In this document: positions 20,603 through 28,926 of the stretch, piece by piece
How positions within the stretch are numbered: the stretch's first letter is position 1
Layout: every line of letters starts with the position of its first letter
Origin: Marilutibacter chinensis
GTDB taxonomy: Bacteria; Pseudomonadota; Gammaproteobacteria; Xanthomonadales; Xanthomonadaceae
Assembly (NCBI RefSeq): GCF_021725675.1
Contig: NZ_JAKJPO010000007.1
Location: 124,001-188,000 of the forward strand
DNA: 64,000 nt
Direction of reading: 5' to 3'
Program-made: the position numbers and the translations under genes
Notes under the pieces: model-generated
What the model saw: the letters and a program-made list of their open reading frames with translations, nothing else
What the model was told of the DNA's origin: nothing
The model's database searches: none

Positions 20603-21131
20603 GCCGCCGCGATCACGGCCGTGGCGCCCGGGCTGGGCAGCTTCGCGCGCAGCGGCGATAATCACGCGGGACGCACTGGACGCGTCGTCCGCGGAACGTC
20701 CGCCCCGCTCGGGGATGCTCCGCGCAAGCCGCGCCCGGGCCCGCCACCCTGATCCGCCGTCGGGGGTGCCGGAATGATTGCGGCACCCGACCGGAATCGT
20801 GCGGCACTGCCGTCCTGTTCCGCCGATCAAGATCGCCGAGTCCCATACCCGGAGCCCTGCATGGCCGAAGCCGTCCGCCCCAACCGCCTGCCAGGATCCG
20901 CCACATGGGCTTCATGGCCCGGCCTTCGCGATCGGATGGCATCGCGTGGCGCGATGGCTTGTCCGCGGAACCGGACCGCGTCGCGGCGGACGGCCGCGAC
21001 GGCCATGATGGCTGGACGCGCCTGGCCGCACGGCCGCGCTGGCGCGTCGTCGACCGGGCATGCGTCGCCGTGCGGGTTCCCGGCCTTCCTCGCATCCCGG
21101 GCACACGGCCCCAACGCGGAGCGCGCAGCCC
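20603..21131. other. Long intergenic gap before mgtE
   Basis: 529 bases between ptsI and mgtE. The only structure found is a hairpin at 20764-20788. In other bacteria mgtE can be preceded by a magnesium riboswitch (M-box or ykkC unrelated types); I could not recognise either here. No gene is supported in either strand. Confidence 0.4.
20764..20788. repeat. Inverted repeat between ptsI and mgtE
   Basis: GGGTGCCG - 9-base loop - CGGCACCC, a perfect 8-bp stem 160 bases after ptsI. No T-tract follows on either strand, so it is not a classical terminator. It could be a Rho-adjacent structure or protein site. Confidence 0.35.
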
Positions 21132-22484
21132 ATGCAGACCGGTTCTGAGACCGCCCGCCAGCTCCGCCTGCTCTCGGACGCGCTCGACAGCGGCCGTCTC
21201 GGGCCGGTCCGGCGGCTGGTCAACACGCTGTCGCCGGCGGAAATCGGCAACCTGCTCGAATCGCTGCCGCCACCCAAGCGCACCGTGGTCTGGGGCCTGG
21301 TCGACGCCGAGGACGACGGCGAAGTCCTGGTCCACGTCGGCGACGAGGTCCGCGAGAGCCTGCTCGCGGAGATGGACCCCGACGAGATCGTCGCCGCGGT
21401 CGAGGACCTCGACATCGACGACCTCGCCGACCTGGTCGAGGACCTGCCGGACACGGTCATCGACGAGGTCCTCAAGTCGATGGACCGCGAGAACCGCGAC
21501 CGGCTCGAGCAGGTGCTGTCCTATCCCGAGGACACCGCCGGCCGCCTGATGAATCCCGACGTCGTGACCGTGCGTGCGGACACCACCGTCGACGTCGTGC
21601 TGCGCTACCTGCGCCTGCGCGGCGAGCTGCCCGAGCACACCGACCATCTGTACGTGGTCAGCCGGCGTCACCAGTACCTGGGCCGGATCGCGCTGGCCTC
21701 GCTGCTGACCTGCGAGCCGGGCGACCCGATCAACAGGCTGATCGACGACGAACAGCCGGCGATCGACGTCGACGAGTCCGCCGACGAGGTCGCCCGCCAG
21801 TTCTCCGACCACGACTGGCTGAGCGCGCCGGTGGTCGACGACGGCAACGTGCTGCTCGGCCGCATCACCATCGACGACGTGGTCGACATCATCCGCGATC
21901 GTGCCGAGCACCAGGCGCTGGGTGCGGCCGGTCTCGACGAGGAGGAAGACCTGTTCAGTCCGATCCGCCGGGCGATGCGGCGGCGGCTGGCCTGGCTGAC
22001 GATCAATCTCGGCACCGCCTTCCTCGCCGCCAGCGTGGTCGGCCAGTTCGAGGCGACGATCGAGAAGATCGTCGCCCTCGCCGTGCTGATGCCGATCGTC
22101 GCCGGCATGGGCGGCAACGCCGGCACCCAGGTGCTGGCGTTGATGGTACGCGGCCTCGCGCTCGGCCAGGTCGGCGCCTCCAATGCCGGCGTGCTGCTGT
22201 GGAAGGAGGTCCGGCTGGCGCTGCTCAATGGACTCGCGCTCGGCACCCTGCTCGGCACCGTGGTCTGGTTCTGGTTCCACGACCTGCAGCTGTCGCTGGT
22301 GATCGCTTCCGCGTTGACGCTGAACCTGCTGTTCGCCGCCACCGCCGGGGTGACAGTGCCGCTGACGCTGAAGCGGCTCGGTTTCGACCCCGCCCTCGCC
22401 AGCAGCATCTTCCTGACCACGGTCACCGACGTACTCGGCTTCTTCACCTTCCTCGGCCTGGCGACGCTGGTTCTCCTGCACTGA
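21132..22484 (+). CDS. mgtE: Magnesium transporter MgtE
   Basis: 450 residues. The N-terminal superhelical MgtE_N domain (about 1-125), two CBS domains (about 130-255, e.g. LMNPDVVTVRADTTVDVVLRYLR) and a C-terminal pore domain with five transmembrane helices (from about 280) are in the usual order. VLMPIVAGMGGNAGTQVLALMVRGLALGQV is the pore-helix signature. It gates Mg2+ uptake in response to cytosolic Mg2+ bound at the N and CBS domains. The ATG at 21132 gives the normal length; an upstream open frame is Arg/Pro-rich and unlikely to be translated. Confidence 0.94.
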   Translation: MQTGSETARQLRLLSDALDSGRLGPVRRLVNTLSPAEIGNLLESLPPPKRTVVWGLVDAEDDGEVLVHVGDEVRESLLAEMDPDEIVAAVEDLDIDDLADLVEDLPDTVIDEVLKSMDRENRDRLEQVLSYPEDTAGRLMNPDVVTVRADTTVDVVLRYLRLRGELPEHTDHLYVVSRRHQYLGRIALASLLTCEPGDPINRLIDDEQPAIDVDESADEVARQFSDHDWLSAPVVDDGNVLLGRITIDDVVDIIRDRAEHQALGAAGLDEEEDLFSPIRRAMRRRLAWLTINLGTAFLAASVVGQFEATIEKIVALAVLMPIVAGMGGNAGTQVLALMVRGLALGQVGASNAGVLLWKEVRLALLNGLALGTLLGTVVWFWFHDLQLSLVIASALTLNLLFAATAGVTVPLTLKRLGFDPALASSIFLTTVTDVLGFFTFLGLATLVLLH

Positions 22485-22510
22485 ACCGCTGCCCCGACGA
22501 CGGCGAGCTC

Positions 22511-22918
22511 ATGGACACCACGGCATTGCAGGCACGCATCCTCGAACTGGAACGGCGCCTGCTCCAGCCCGACATCCGTGCCTCCGTCGAGGCGCTGGAT
22601 GCGTTGATCGCCGACGATTTTCTCGAGTTCGCCAGCACCGGCCGTTCGTTCGGCAAGGCCGAAGTGCTGGCACGGCTGCCGCGCGAGGCCGGTCTTTACC
22701 GCTACTCGATCGCCGGTTTCGCGGTACGTGTCATGGCCGGCGACCTGGTCCTGGCGACCTATCGGGCGACGATCGCCGATCCCGACTCCGCGCGACCGCC
22801 GCGCCATTCCCTGCGAAGCTCGCTGTGGCGACGCGAAAGCGTCGCGGGGCACGCATGGTGGCGGATGGTCTTCCACCAGGGCACGCCAACGACGGCAGAT
22901 CGCGACCAGGGCGATTGA
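22511..22918 (+). CDS. NTF2-like protein (DUF4440 type)
   Basis: 135 residues, no signal peptide. The cone-shaped NTF2/SnoaL fold is suggested by the opening helix LQARILELERRLLQPDIRASVEALDALIADDFLEFASTGRSFGKAEVL and by the closing strand AWWRMVFHQG. Members are ligand-binding or enzymatic domains of many roles, so no substrate is proposed. It starts 26 bases after mgtE and may be co-transcribed. A second, exported NTF2-like gene lies 1.0 kb further on the other strand. Confidence 0.75.
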   Translation: MDTTALQARILELERRLLQPDIRASVEALDALIADDFLEFASTGRSFGKAEVLARLPREAGLYRYSIAGFAVRVMAGDLVLATYRATIADPDSARPPRHSLRSSLWRRESVAGHAWWRMVFHQGTPTTADRDQGD

Positions 22919-23040
22919 CCGCCATCGGGAGCCCACCATGTGCCGCCGAGCCGTCGGGGGACATGCAGGGCGGGCAACGACCGGTACGTTGCGGTAGCCT
23001 GCCGATGACCTGCACGAACGCACCCGGAGAGCTTCCCGTC

Positions 23041-23892
23041 ATGCCCTTCGCATTGCGCCGGATCCTGATCCTGATGGCCGCCATCACGTTGCCCGCCCTG
23101 CTGACCGCCGCCTGCACGACCTCACCAGCGCCATCGCAGGGGCCTGCCGCGTCCCCCGAGCCCGCAGCGCCGGGCGGATTCGTCCGCCGCACGCTGACGA
23201 TCGACGGTGTCGCCCACGTCTACCAGGTCTTCGTCCCCTCCTCCGCGCGCCTGCAGGACGCCGGCGGCAGGCGGCCGGTCGTGCTGTTCCTGCACGGCTC
23301 GGGCGAACGCGGCGACGATGGCGTCAAGCAGACCGAGGTCGGACTGGGCCCCTACCTGCGGAGGCATGCGCGGGATTTCCCCGCGATCGTGGTGTTCCCG
23401 CAGTCGCCGCCGGAACGCTCGTGGGATGGCGACGTCGCGGCGATGGCGTTCGCCATGCTCGACGCGGCGAGCGCCGAGTTCGGCGGCGACCCCGACCGCA
23501 CCTACCTGACCGGCATGTCGCGCGGCGGCTACGGCACATGGGAGCTGGCGCTGCTGCAGCCGCGACGCTTCGCCGCGCTGGTCCCGGTCTGCGGCGGCAT
23601 CACATCGCCGCGGGCGGAATCGCCGCTCACGGTCGAAGCGGTCGCAGGCAGCGCCGACCCGTTCATGGCCACCGCCGAACGCCTGCGCGAGCTGCCGGTG
23701 TGGATCTTCCACGGCGGCCTGGACGACGTGGTGCCGCCGGAGCAGTCGCGGCGCATGAACGCCGCGCTCGAGGCGACCGGCGCCGATGTCCGCTACACCG
23801 AGTTTCCGGACGCCAACCACAACTCCTGGGACGCGACCTACGGCCACGCGCCGATGTGGGACTGGCTGTTCGCGCAGCAGCGGCGCCGCTGA
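23041..23892 (+). CDS. Alpha/beta-hydrolase (esterase) lipoprotein
   Basis: 283 residues from an ATG with CGGAGAG upstream. The signal peptide ends in LLTAAC, a lipobox with Cys at about residue 22, so the protein is likely lipid-anchored in the envelope. The hydrolase core shows the oxyanion motif VLFLHGSGERGDDG, nucleophile GMSRGGYG (Ser near residue 162), WIFHGGLDDVVPPEQS with the acid, and the histidine in DANHNSWD near 262. It resembles the phospholipase/carboxylesterase and polyhydroxybutyrate-depolymerase-like esterases. It converges with the next gene 16 bases away. Confidence 0.8.
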   Translation: MPFALRRILILMAAITLPALLTAACTTSPAPSQGPAASPEPAAPGGFVRRTLTIDGVAHVYQVFVPSSARLQDAGGRRPVVLFLHGSGERGDDGVKQTEVGLGPYLRRHARDFPAIVVFPQSPPERSWDGDVAAMAFAMLDAASAEFGGDPDRTYLTGMSRGGYGTWELALLQPRRFAALVPVCGGITSPRAESPLTVEAVAGSADPFMATAERLRELPVWIFHGGLDDVVPPEQSRRMNAALEATGADVRYTEFPDANHNSWDATYGHAPMWDWLFAQQRRR

Positions 23893-23908
23893 AGTCTTGG
23901 CAGCCCCG

Positions 23909-24466
23909 CTAGTTCTGCGGGGCATCGACGTCGATCGCCGGCCGCACCGCGCCGGTCGGCGATGGATCGGCCAGACCCCAGTATTCGCGCATCGCGCGGA
24001 TCCTGTCTCCCTCGACCTCGAACACGATCGCTTCGAAGTTGCGGTAAGCGTCGGGCGGAACGCTTTCGCCGTAGCTCTCGAACACAGCCGTATCGCCGGC
24101 GATCAACACTTCGAGTGCCCGCCCCTTGATTCGTACACCGCGGTTCGACTCGATCCACGCTTCCAGCGCCGCCTTGCCTGCCGCACCCTCGTGTCGACCG
24201 GCATGGGGACCTACAGGAAACTGGAACTGGAAATCATCCGTGGTCATCTCCAGGAACGGCGCCCAGTCGCCACTGTCCCAGGCCGCGAGGAAACGTCGCC
24301 ACGCCTCCATCGCGACCTTCTCGGTACCCGCATCGGCGCTACGTTCCACCTTCGGTACGGGTCCGGCGTCACCGCCGCCACCTTGTGCATGCAGTGCGAA
24401 GGGAGGGCAAAGCGCGATCGCCAAGGCGAACGTCGCCAAGGCCTTCGGACGGAGGACGGCAAACAT
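23909..24466 (-). CDS. Exported NTF2/SnoaL-like protein
   Basis: 185 residues. ATG at 24466 is preceded by GGAG at good spacing; a GTG five codons upstream is the alternative. A signal peptide ends near LHAQ (about residue 27). The mature part has the SnoaL/DUF4440 look: AMEAWRRFLAAWDSGDWAPFLEMTTDDFQFQFPVG, then YRNFEAIVFEVEGDRIRAMREYW. Substrate and role are unknown. Confidence 0.72.
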   Translation of the reverse strand: MFAVLRPKALATFALAIALCPPFALHAQGGGGDAGPVPKVERSADAGTEKVAMEAWRRFLAAWDSGDWAPFLEMTTDDFQFQFPVGPHAGRHEGAAGKAALEAWIESNRGVRIKGRALEVLIAGDTAVFESYGESVPPDAYRNFEAIVFEVEGDRIRAMREYWGLADPSPTGAVRPAIDVDAPQN

Positions 24467-24522
24467 CGAAGCGATCTCCACAGTCGGTTTTCCCGATTAT
24501 GGATCAATCCCCCGCCCCGGCC

Positions 24523-25491
24523 TCAGCCCTTCAGCAGGCTCTCCAGCACCGCCATGCGCACCGCCACGCCGTTGGCGACCTGGCGCAGCACCAGCGACTG
24601 CGGGCCATCGGCGACCGCGTCGGTGATCTCGACACCGCGATTCATCGGGCCCGGATGCAGCACCACCGCGTCGGCATCGGCTCGGGCCAGGCGTGCGAGG
24701 GTCAGGCCATAGTCGCGGTGGTAGTCCTCCAGCGATGCGACCAGGCCGTCCTCCATCCGCTCGCGCTGCAGCCGCAACATCATCACTGCGTCCACGCCTT
24801 CCAGCGCGGCGTCGAAGTCCTGCGACACCGCGCAACCGTGAAGGGTGTCGTCGTCCGGCAACAGCGCCTGCGGGCCGCAGACCCGGATTTCAATCGACCT
24901 GCCCTCGCCTGTACCCAGGGTGCGCAGCGCATGCAGGTCCGAGCGAGCGACACGGGAGTGCTTCACGTCGCCGACGATCAGCACCTTCAACCGCGAGAAA
25001 TCCGCGCCCTTGGCCTGGCGCAGGGTCAGCATGTCGAGCAGGCCCTGGGTCGGGTGCGCGCTGCGGCCGTCGCCGGCATTGATCAGGCAGGTGCCCTCGC
25101 CGGCCTCGGCGGCCAGTCCGGCCACCGCGCCGTCGTCCTTGTGGCGGACGATGAAGCCGCGTACGCCCATCGCCTCGATCGTCTTCAGGGTGTCGCACGC
25201 GGTCTCGCCCTTGCTGGTCGACGATGTCGACGCATCGAAGCTCAGCACGTCCGCGCCCAGCCGCTGCGCCGCGAGCTGGAAGCTCAGCCGGGTCCGGGTC
25301 GATGGCTCGAAGAACAGCGTGCAGACCGCGACGCCGGCCAGCGCCCTGCGCTCATCATGGCCATCGGCGAAATGCTGGGCCCGATCGAGCAGCGCCTCCA
25401 TCCGGGCGCGCGGCATCTCCTGCAGTCCGATCAGGTGGCGAGAGGCATCGACCGCTGCATGCGGCGCGGGGGCGGAAAGATCCTGGTTCAT
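24523..25491 (-). CDS. pyrB: Aspartate carbamoyltransferase catalytic chain
   Basis: 322 residues. It condenses carbamoyl phosphate and aspartate in pyrimidine synthesis. FEPSTRTRLSFQLAAQRLGA contains the STRT carbamoyl-phosphate loop, followed by the SSTSKGET loop that reaches into the neighbouring active site, HPTQGLLDMLTLRQ and HPGPMNRGVEI. The ATG at 25491 lies 16 bases after the ruvX stop; a start further upstream would overlap ruvX. No pyrI gene is nearby. The order yqgE-ruvX-pyrB is conserved. Confidence 0.95.
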   Translation of the reverse strand: MNQDLSAPAPHAAVDASRHLIGLQEMPRARMEALLDRAQHFADGHDERRALAGVAVCTLFFEPSTRTRLSFQLAAQRLGADVLSFDASTSSTSKGETACDTLKTIEAMGVRGFIVRHKDDGAVAGLAAEAGEGTCLINAGDGRSAHPTQGLLDMLTLRQAKGADFSRLKVLIVGDVKHSRVARSDLHALRTLGTGEGRSIEIRVCGPQALLPDDDTLHGCAVSQDFDAALEGVDAVMMLRLQRERMEDGLVASLEDYHRDYGLTLARLARADADAVVLHPGPMNRGVEITDAVADGPQSLVLRQVANGVAVRMAVLESLLKG

Positions 25492-25507
25492 GCGGTCCGG
25501 AGAAGGT

Positions 25508-25984
25508 TCAGTGGGAAGCATCGGAGGGCGGTGCGACACCTATCTCCATGGCATCGTCCGGTGCGGCCAGCCAGCGCTCGACGACGACCGCGGCCGCCAT
25601 CGCGTCGAGCACCTCGGCATCGCGGCGGCGCCGGCGTCCTCCGGCGCGATCGCTGGCGAAACGTTGCGCGGCCTCGATCGAGCTCGCGCGCTCGTCGACC
25701 AGCGCCACCGGCAGCCGGTAGCGCGCATGCAGTTCGCGGGCGAAGGCGTGGGCCCGCTTGCGGATCGGCTGGTCGCCGCCGTCCAGGGTCATCGGGTCGC
25801 CGACCACGAAGCCGTCAGGCCGCCATTCCTTGCGCAGGCGGTCGATCGCCGTCCAGTCCGGACCGTGGCCGTGCACGTCGACCACGGCCAGCGCACGCGC
25901 GCCATTGCCGAACGCGCTGCCGACCGCGACCCCGATGCGGCGCGCGCCGACATCGAAACCGAGGACCGTGCCGTCGCGCTTCAT
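25508..25984 (-). CDS. ruvX: Putative pre-16S rRNA nuclease / Holliday junction resolvase-like YqgF
   Basis: 158 residues from the ATG at 25984. RNase H-like fold with the YqgF motifs: GFDVGARRIGVAVG (first catalytic Asp, near residue 8-10), FVVGDPMTLDGG, LVDERASSIEAAQ (Glu) and a late RRRDAEVLDAMAAAVVVERWL (Asp). In E. coli the family matures the 5' end of 16S rRNA. The start lies ten bases after the yqgE stop; an ATG at 26002 would overlap yqgE by eight bases. Confidence 0.92.
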   Translation of the reverse strand: MKRDGTVLGFDVGARRIGVAVGSAFGNGARALAVVDVHGHGPDWTAIDRLRKEWRPDGFVVGDPMTLDGGDQPIRKRAHAFARELHARYRLPVALVDERASSIEAAQRFASDRAGGRRRRRDAEVLDAMAAAVVVERWLAAPDDAMEIGVAPPSDASH

Positions 25985-25994
25985 CGTCGCCGTC

Positions 25995-26561
25995 TCAGGC
26001 ATGGCCCGCGTAGTCGGCCAGGTGCGCGAAATCCACGCCGATGCGGCCGGCCGCGGCCTGCCAGCGCGAATCCAGCGGCAGCGAGAACAGCAGCTCGGCA
26101 TCGGAGGGCGCGGTCAGCCAGTCGTTGTCGGCCAGTTCGCGTTCGAGCTGGCCGGAACCCCACCCCGCGCAGCCCAGGGCCACCGTCGCGTTCCGCGGCC
26201 CCTCGCCGCGCACCATCGCCTCGAGGATGTCGCGCGAGGTGGTCAGGTACAGCCGCTCGCCGATCTGCATCGTCGAATCCCATTGCAGGCCGCCGTCGTG
26301 CAGCACGAAGCCGCGCTCCGGATGGACCGGCCCGCCGGCCAGCACCGGCTGCGCGCGCAGCGACTCGCTGCCGCCCTCCACGCCCATCTGGCCCAGCACC
26401 TCGCCCAGCGTGTACTCCGAGGCCCGGTTGACCACGATCCCCATCGCGCCGTCCTCGTCGTGCTGGCAGATCAGCGCGACGCTGCGCGAGAAATTGCTGT
26501 CCGCCAGCGAAGGCAGGGCGATCAGGAGCTGGTTGGCGAGCGGGGTGGGAGACACGGACAT
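25995..26561 (-). CDS. YqgE/AlgH family protein (DUF179)
   Basis: 188 residues from the ATG at 26561 ([19 protein letters not shown]). DUF179 motifs include [50 protein letters not shown] and [23 protein letters not shown]. The function is not firmly established. There is also an ATG three codons upstream at 26570 with GAGG before it. I prefer 26561 because a TAGAAT -10 overlaps the upstream ATG, so a transcript would begin almost exactly at 26561. Confidence 0.92.
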   Translation of the reverse strand: MSVSPTPLANQLLIALPSLADSNFSRSVALICQHDEDGAMGIVVNRASEYTLGEVLGQMGVEGGSESLRAQPVLAGGPVHPERGFVLHDGGLQWDSTMQIGERLYLTTSRDILEAMVRGEGPRNATVALGCAGWGSGQLERELADNDWLTAPSDAELLFSLPLDSRWQAAAGRIGVDFAHLADYAGHA

Positions 26562-26568
26562 GGCCTGC

Positions 26569-26574
26569 ATTCTA
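26569..26574 (-). promoter_or_regulatory. -10 element giving a near-leaderless yqgE transcript
   Basis: TAGAAT followed by seven bases and the ATG at 26561. It starts the yqgE-ruvX-pyrB run and is one of several such spacings in this window. Confidence 0.4.
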
Positions 26575-26714
26575 CCGCCTCGCCCGCGCCTCGCGTGGAG
26601 CGCGCCGACGCGTTATCGTCGTGGGTCCGGCGCCCGCCAGACCCGGCCGGCGCTGCCACTCCCACCCCACCCGTCCAGGCCATCGGGCCTGTGTCCGATC
26701 GCCAGGAGCGCCCC

Positions 26715-27281
26715 ATGTCCGGCTACTGCGACATCGCACCCGGCCACCCGTTGCACGGCCCCTATCACGACCACGAGTACGGCTTCCCGCAACACGAGGA
26801 AGCGGTGCTGTTCGAGCGCTTGCTGCTGGAGATCAACCAGGCCGGGCTGAGCTGGGAGACGATCCTGCGCAAGCGCGAGGGCTTCCGCCGCGCCTACGAC
26901 GGCTTCGACGTCGACGCGGTGGCTGCCTACGGCGATACCGAACGCGCACGCCTGCTGGCCGATGCCGGCATCATCCGCAACCGGCTCAAGGTCGAGGCCG
27001 CGATCCACAACGCCGGCGTAATCCGCGGGATGCGCGACAGCCACGGCGGCTTCGCGGCCTGGCTCGACGCGCATGCCCGCGACGGCGACCGCCACCGCGA
27101 CAAGGCCGCATGGGTGAAGCTGTTCAAGCGCACCTTCCGCTTCACCGGTGGCGAGATCACCGGCGAATTCCTGATGAGCCTGGGTTACCTGCCCGGCGCG
27201 CACCGCCACGACTGCCCGACGATGCAGCGCATCGCCCGCGCCCACCCGCAGCTGCCGTCGGTCGTCGCGCTGGCAGGCTGA
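26715..27281 (+). CDS. tag: DNA-3-methyladenine glycosylase I
   Basis: 188 residues with AGGAG before the ATG. It removes 3-methyladenine from alkylated DNA. The N-terminal Cys (YCDIAPGHPLHGPYHDHEYGFP) and the C-terminal HRHDCP supply the Zn-binding Cys-His-His-Cys set. The helix-hairpin-helix region and the catalytic Glu are in LLLEINQAGLSWETILRKREGFR. The length is normal for Tag. It stands alone, divergent from yqgE and convergent with slyD. Confidence 0.94.
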   Translation: MSGYCDIAPGHPLHGPYHDHEYGFPQHEEAVLFERLLLEINQAGLSWETILRKREGFRRAYDGFDVDAVAAYGDTERARLLADAGIIRNRLKVEAAIHNAGVIRGMRDSHGGFAAWLDAHARDGDRHRDKAAWVKLFKRTFRFTGGEITGEFLMSLGYLPGAHRHDCPTMQRIARAHPQLPSVVALAG

Positions 27282-27355
27282 GCGCAGCGCGACCCTCGCC
27301 CGCGGACACGAAACGGCCCAGACCGCCAACGCGATCCGGGCCGGGATTCCTAGCG

Positions 27356-27377
27356 TGGTCGCGGAAGGCCGCGACCA
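27356..27377. terminator. Hairpin between convergent tag and slyD
   Basis: TGGTCGCGG-AAGG-CCGCGACCA, a perfect 9-bp stem with a tetraloop in the 106-base convergent gap. No strong T-tract is present on either side; bidirectional termination is plausible from position. Confidence 0.45.
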
Positions 27378-27387
27378 TCGCCGGCGA

Positions 27388-27870
27388 TCAGCCGTGCGCG
27401 CCGCCCGCACCGTGGGCGTGGCCGTGCTGCTGTTCGTCCGCAGTGGCCTCGCGCACCTCGGTGACCTCCACGTCGAAATGCAGGGTCTTGCCGGCCAGCG
27501 GGTGGTTGCCGTCGACGGTCACGGTGCCTTCGCCGACCTCGGTCACCGTCACCAGCAGCGGACCGTTGCCGGTCTGCGCCTGGAACTGCATGCCCGGCTG
27601 CACGTTGTCGATGCCCTGGAAGGCGTCGCGCGGCACCTGCTGGACCAGGCCGTCGTGGCGGATGCCGTAGCCCTCTTCCGGGGCGACGTCGACCTTGAGC
27701 TTGTCGCCGGCCTGCTTGCCGGCCAGCGCCTTCTCCAGACCGGCGACGATGTTGCCGGCGCCATGCAGGTAGCTCAGCGGGTCGCGGCCGCTGGACGAGT
27801 CGATGACCTGGCCGGCATCGTCGGTCAGAGTGTAGTGAAAGGAAGCGACGCAGCGGTCGGCGATTTCCAT
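27388..27870 (-). CDS. slyD: FKBP-type peptidyl-prolyl isomerase, SlyD family
   Basis: 160 residues from the ATG at 27870, which has GGAGG five bases upstream; two in-frame ATGs at 27882 and 27885 are less well placed. FKBP half-domains flank the chaperone insert-in-flap: YTLTDDAGQVIDSSSGRDPLSYLHGAGNIVAGLEKAL, then EEGYGIRHDGLVQQVPRDAF and VTVDGNHPLAGKTLHFDVEVTEV. The C-terminal tail (about residues 148-160) is His/Gly-rich, shorter than the metal-binding tail of E. coli SlyD but of the same kind. It folds proline-limited proteins and may bind nickel. Confidence 0.92.
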   Translation of the reverse strand: MEIADRCVASFHYTLTDDAGQVIDSSSGRDPLSYLHGAGNIVAGLEKALAGKQAGDKLKVDVAPEEGYGIRHDGLVQQVPRDAFQGIDNVQPGMQFQAQTGNGPLLVTVTEVGEGTVTVDGNHPLAGKTLHFDVEVTEVREATADEQQHGHAHGAGGAHG

Positions 27871-28096
27871 GAGGGCCTCCATCATTCGGGAAGTGTTGGG
27901 AATACGCCGAAAAGGCCGAAGCACTGACAGACGACGCAAAGAAACAGCCGCACAAGGCGGCCATGCGGGAAGTCTGGACGTGGCGGGCAGGGAGTGCAAG
28001 TTGGGGTGCCCAAGCGCATATTCCCTCGCCGCAGGAACCGCCCGTTCAGCGATCGCACCTGGACCACCACAACTCATCGAGTCCGGACGCAACGAT
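27871..28096. other. Gap between slyD and the orphan immunity-like gene
   Basis: 226 bases without a supported gene. Small frames are open on the plus strand but none has a ribosome-binding site with protein-like composition. Confidence 0.4.
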
Positions 28097-28345
28097 TCAG
28101 TGGTCCCGCGAGCCGGCATCGGCCCGACCAAGCAGGACAAGACCAGCCCATGCTCCCGGATAGTGAACGACTCCGGCCTGGGACGACTCGACCAGGATCC
28201 CCGCGCGCAGATAGCTCCATTCCTTAGCCGCATAGCCTGCGGAAAAATCGCCGGTATCGATAACGGCTACGACGACTCCTGTCATGCCACCGCCGAGATC
28301 CACCCTATCGCCGATCAGGACGGCCGCTCCATTCTCGTAGTTCAT
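28097..28345 (-). CDS. Small orphan protein, probable Rhs-associated immunity gene
   Basis: 82 residues. The sequence opens with LIGDRVDLGGGMTGVVVAVIDTGDFSAGYAAKEWSYLRAGILVESSQAGVVHY, a compact beta-rich pattern that I associate with small genes found after Rhs/polymorphic toxin genes. The ATG overlaps the stop of an Rhs-like fragment by four bases (ATGA), exactly as the immunity-like gene at 28926 overlaps the full Rhs gene. GAGG precedes the ATG. No toxin remains beside it, so it looks like a stranded antidote. The function is inference; the coding call rests on codon-like composition, RBS and coupling. Confidence 0.6.
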   Translation of the reverse strand: MNYENGAAVLIGDRVDLGGGMTGVVVAVIDTGDFSAGYAAKEWSYLRAGILVESSQAGVVHYPGAWAGLVLLGRADAGSRDH

Positions 28346-28425
28346 CCCGTCCTCACCACCCTGCTCTGCCTGATCATGCTCGGGCGGTTGGCGACGTTGT
28401 AGACGTATTCGCGAGTGCTTCCAGC
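28342..28425 (-). pseudogene. Rhs core fragment joined to a lost toxin tip
   Basis: The frame reads GSTREYVYNVANR and then PSMIRQSRVVRTG-stop. The first part matches GTTREYVYNAANR of the full Rhs protein (plus-strand 29855-29895), about 40 bases with few mismatches; the second part is not Rhs core and could be the last residues of a deleted toxin tip. The stop overlaps the next gene as ATGA. There is no start codon, so it is a relic. Confidence 0.6.
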
Positions 28426-28602
28426 CGAATCAATGGGGTGCGTTGTGAAAAGAGCAATTCGTCAAGCTCAACATTGGCAACGGAAATAGTCCCGGATGCG
28501 CTCCGCTTATCCGGGCTACGCTGGCTGCAAGCAAGCATCTCGCGTTTGCTAGTCGCGGTTAGAAAATTAACCCGACCCCATTCTTCAAGCCATATCTACC
28601 GG
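28346..28602. other. Junction between Rhs relic and active module
   Basis: Lower-GC stretch holding the relic end, the REP-like hairpin, and a TTAACCCGACCCCATTC segment. No gene was found. It looks like debris from module turnover. Confidence 0.4.
28491..28515. repeat. REP-like hairpin in the Rhs island
   Basis: CCCGGAT-GCGCTCCGCTT-ATCCGGG: a 7-bp stem with an inner GCG-CTC-CGC. This resembles the palindromic extragenic elements common in gammaproteobacteria that read roughly CCCGGATGCGCTCCGCTTATCCGGG. It lies between the relic and the immunity-like gene at 28603. Confidence 0.55.
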
Positions 28603-28926
28603 TCAGCCACCTTCTCCCCGCAATTCAACAAACCCATCGGTTAGATAAAGCCGAACAATCTTCCGCTCCTCATCGACGCGACAAGTCATAACGTTCCCCG
28701 TCTTAGCGTTATCTACAATCTCATTTATATCCAGAGCACACGTCGCGGCAGATAACCCTGTCAATTCCAGGGCGAACGGAAGGCGCTCGCGATCCATCTC
28801 TTTTGGCAACGCCAGTTCGATATTACATCGTCGCGCTCGCAAATCGAAGTGGATAGCTATTATTTCGGCATCGTGAAAGTCACGACTAGCGAGGTCGGAA
28901 AATTCTTCACTCAAAGTCATAGTCAC
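28603..28926 (-). CDS. Probable immunity protein of the Rhs toxin
   Basis: 107 residues, acidic overall, no signal peptide. The start overlaps the Rhs stop by four bases (ATGA), the classic toxin-immunity arrangement. The sequence begins EEFSDLASRDFHDAEIIAIHFDLRARRCNIELAL; the FHDAEI segment resembles motifs in Imm50-like immunity families, but this is a weak, by-eye resemblance. Base composition is clearly lower in GC than the surrounding core genome. It should bind the Rhs C-terminal domain in the cytoplasm; this is inference from context. Confidence 0.7.
   Translation of the reverse strand: MTMTLSEEFSDLASRDFHDAEIIAIHFDLRARRCNIELALPKEMDRERLPFALELTGLSAATCALDINEIVDNAKTGNVMTCRVDEERKIVRLYLTDGFVELRGEGG

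Noticed and set aside
20774..21148. 124-codon plus-strand ORF before mgtE
   Set aside because: Low-complexity Arg/Ala/Pro sequence without RBS, no fold-like pattern, and it overlaps the mgtE start.
28441..28602. Insertion sequence at the Rhs island
   Set aside because: Only a REP-like hairpin and a TTAACCCGACCCCATTC segment are visible. No transposase frame, terminal inverted repeat pair or target duplication is seen.
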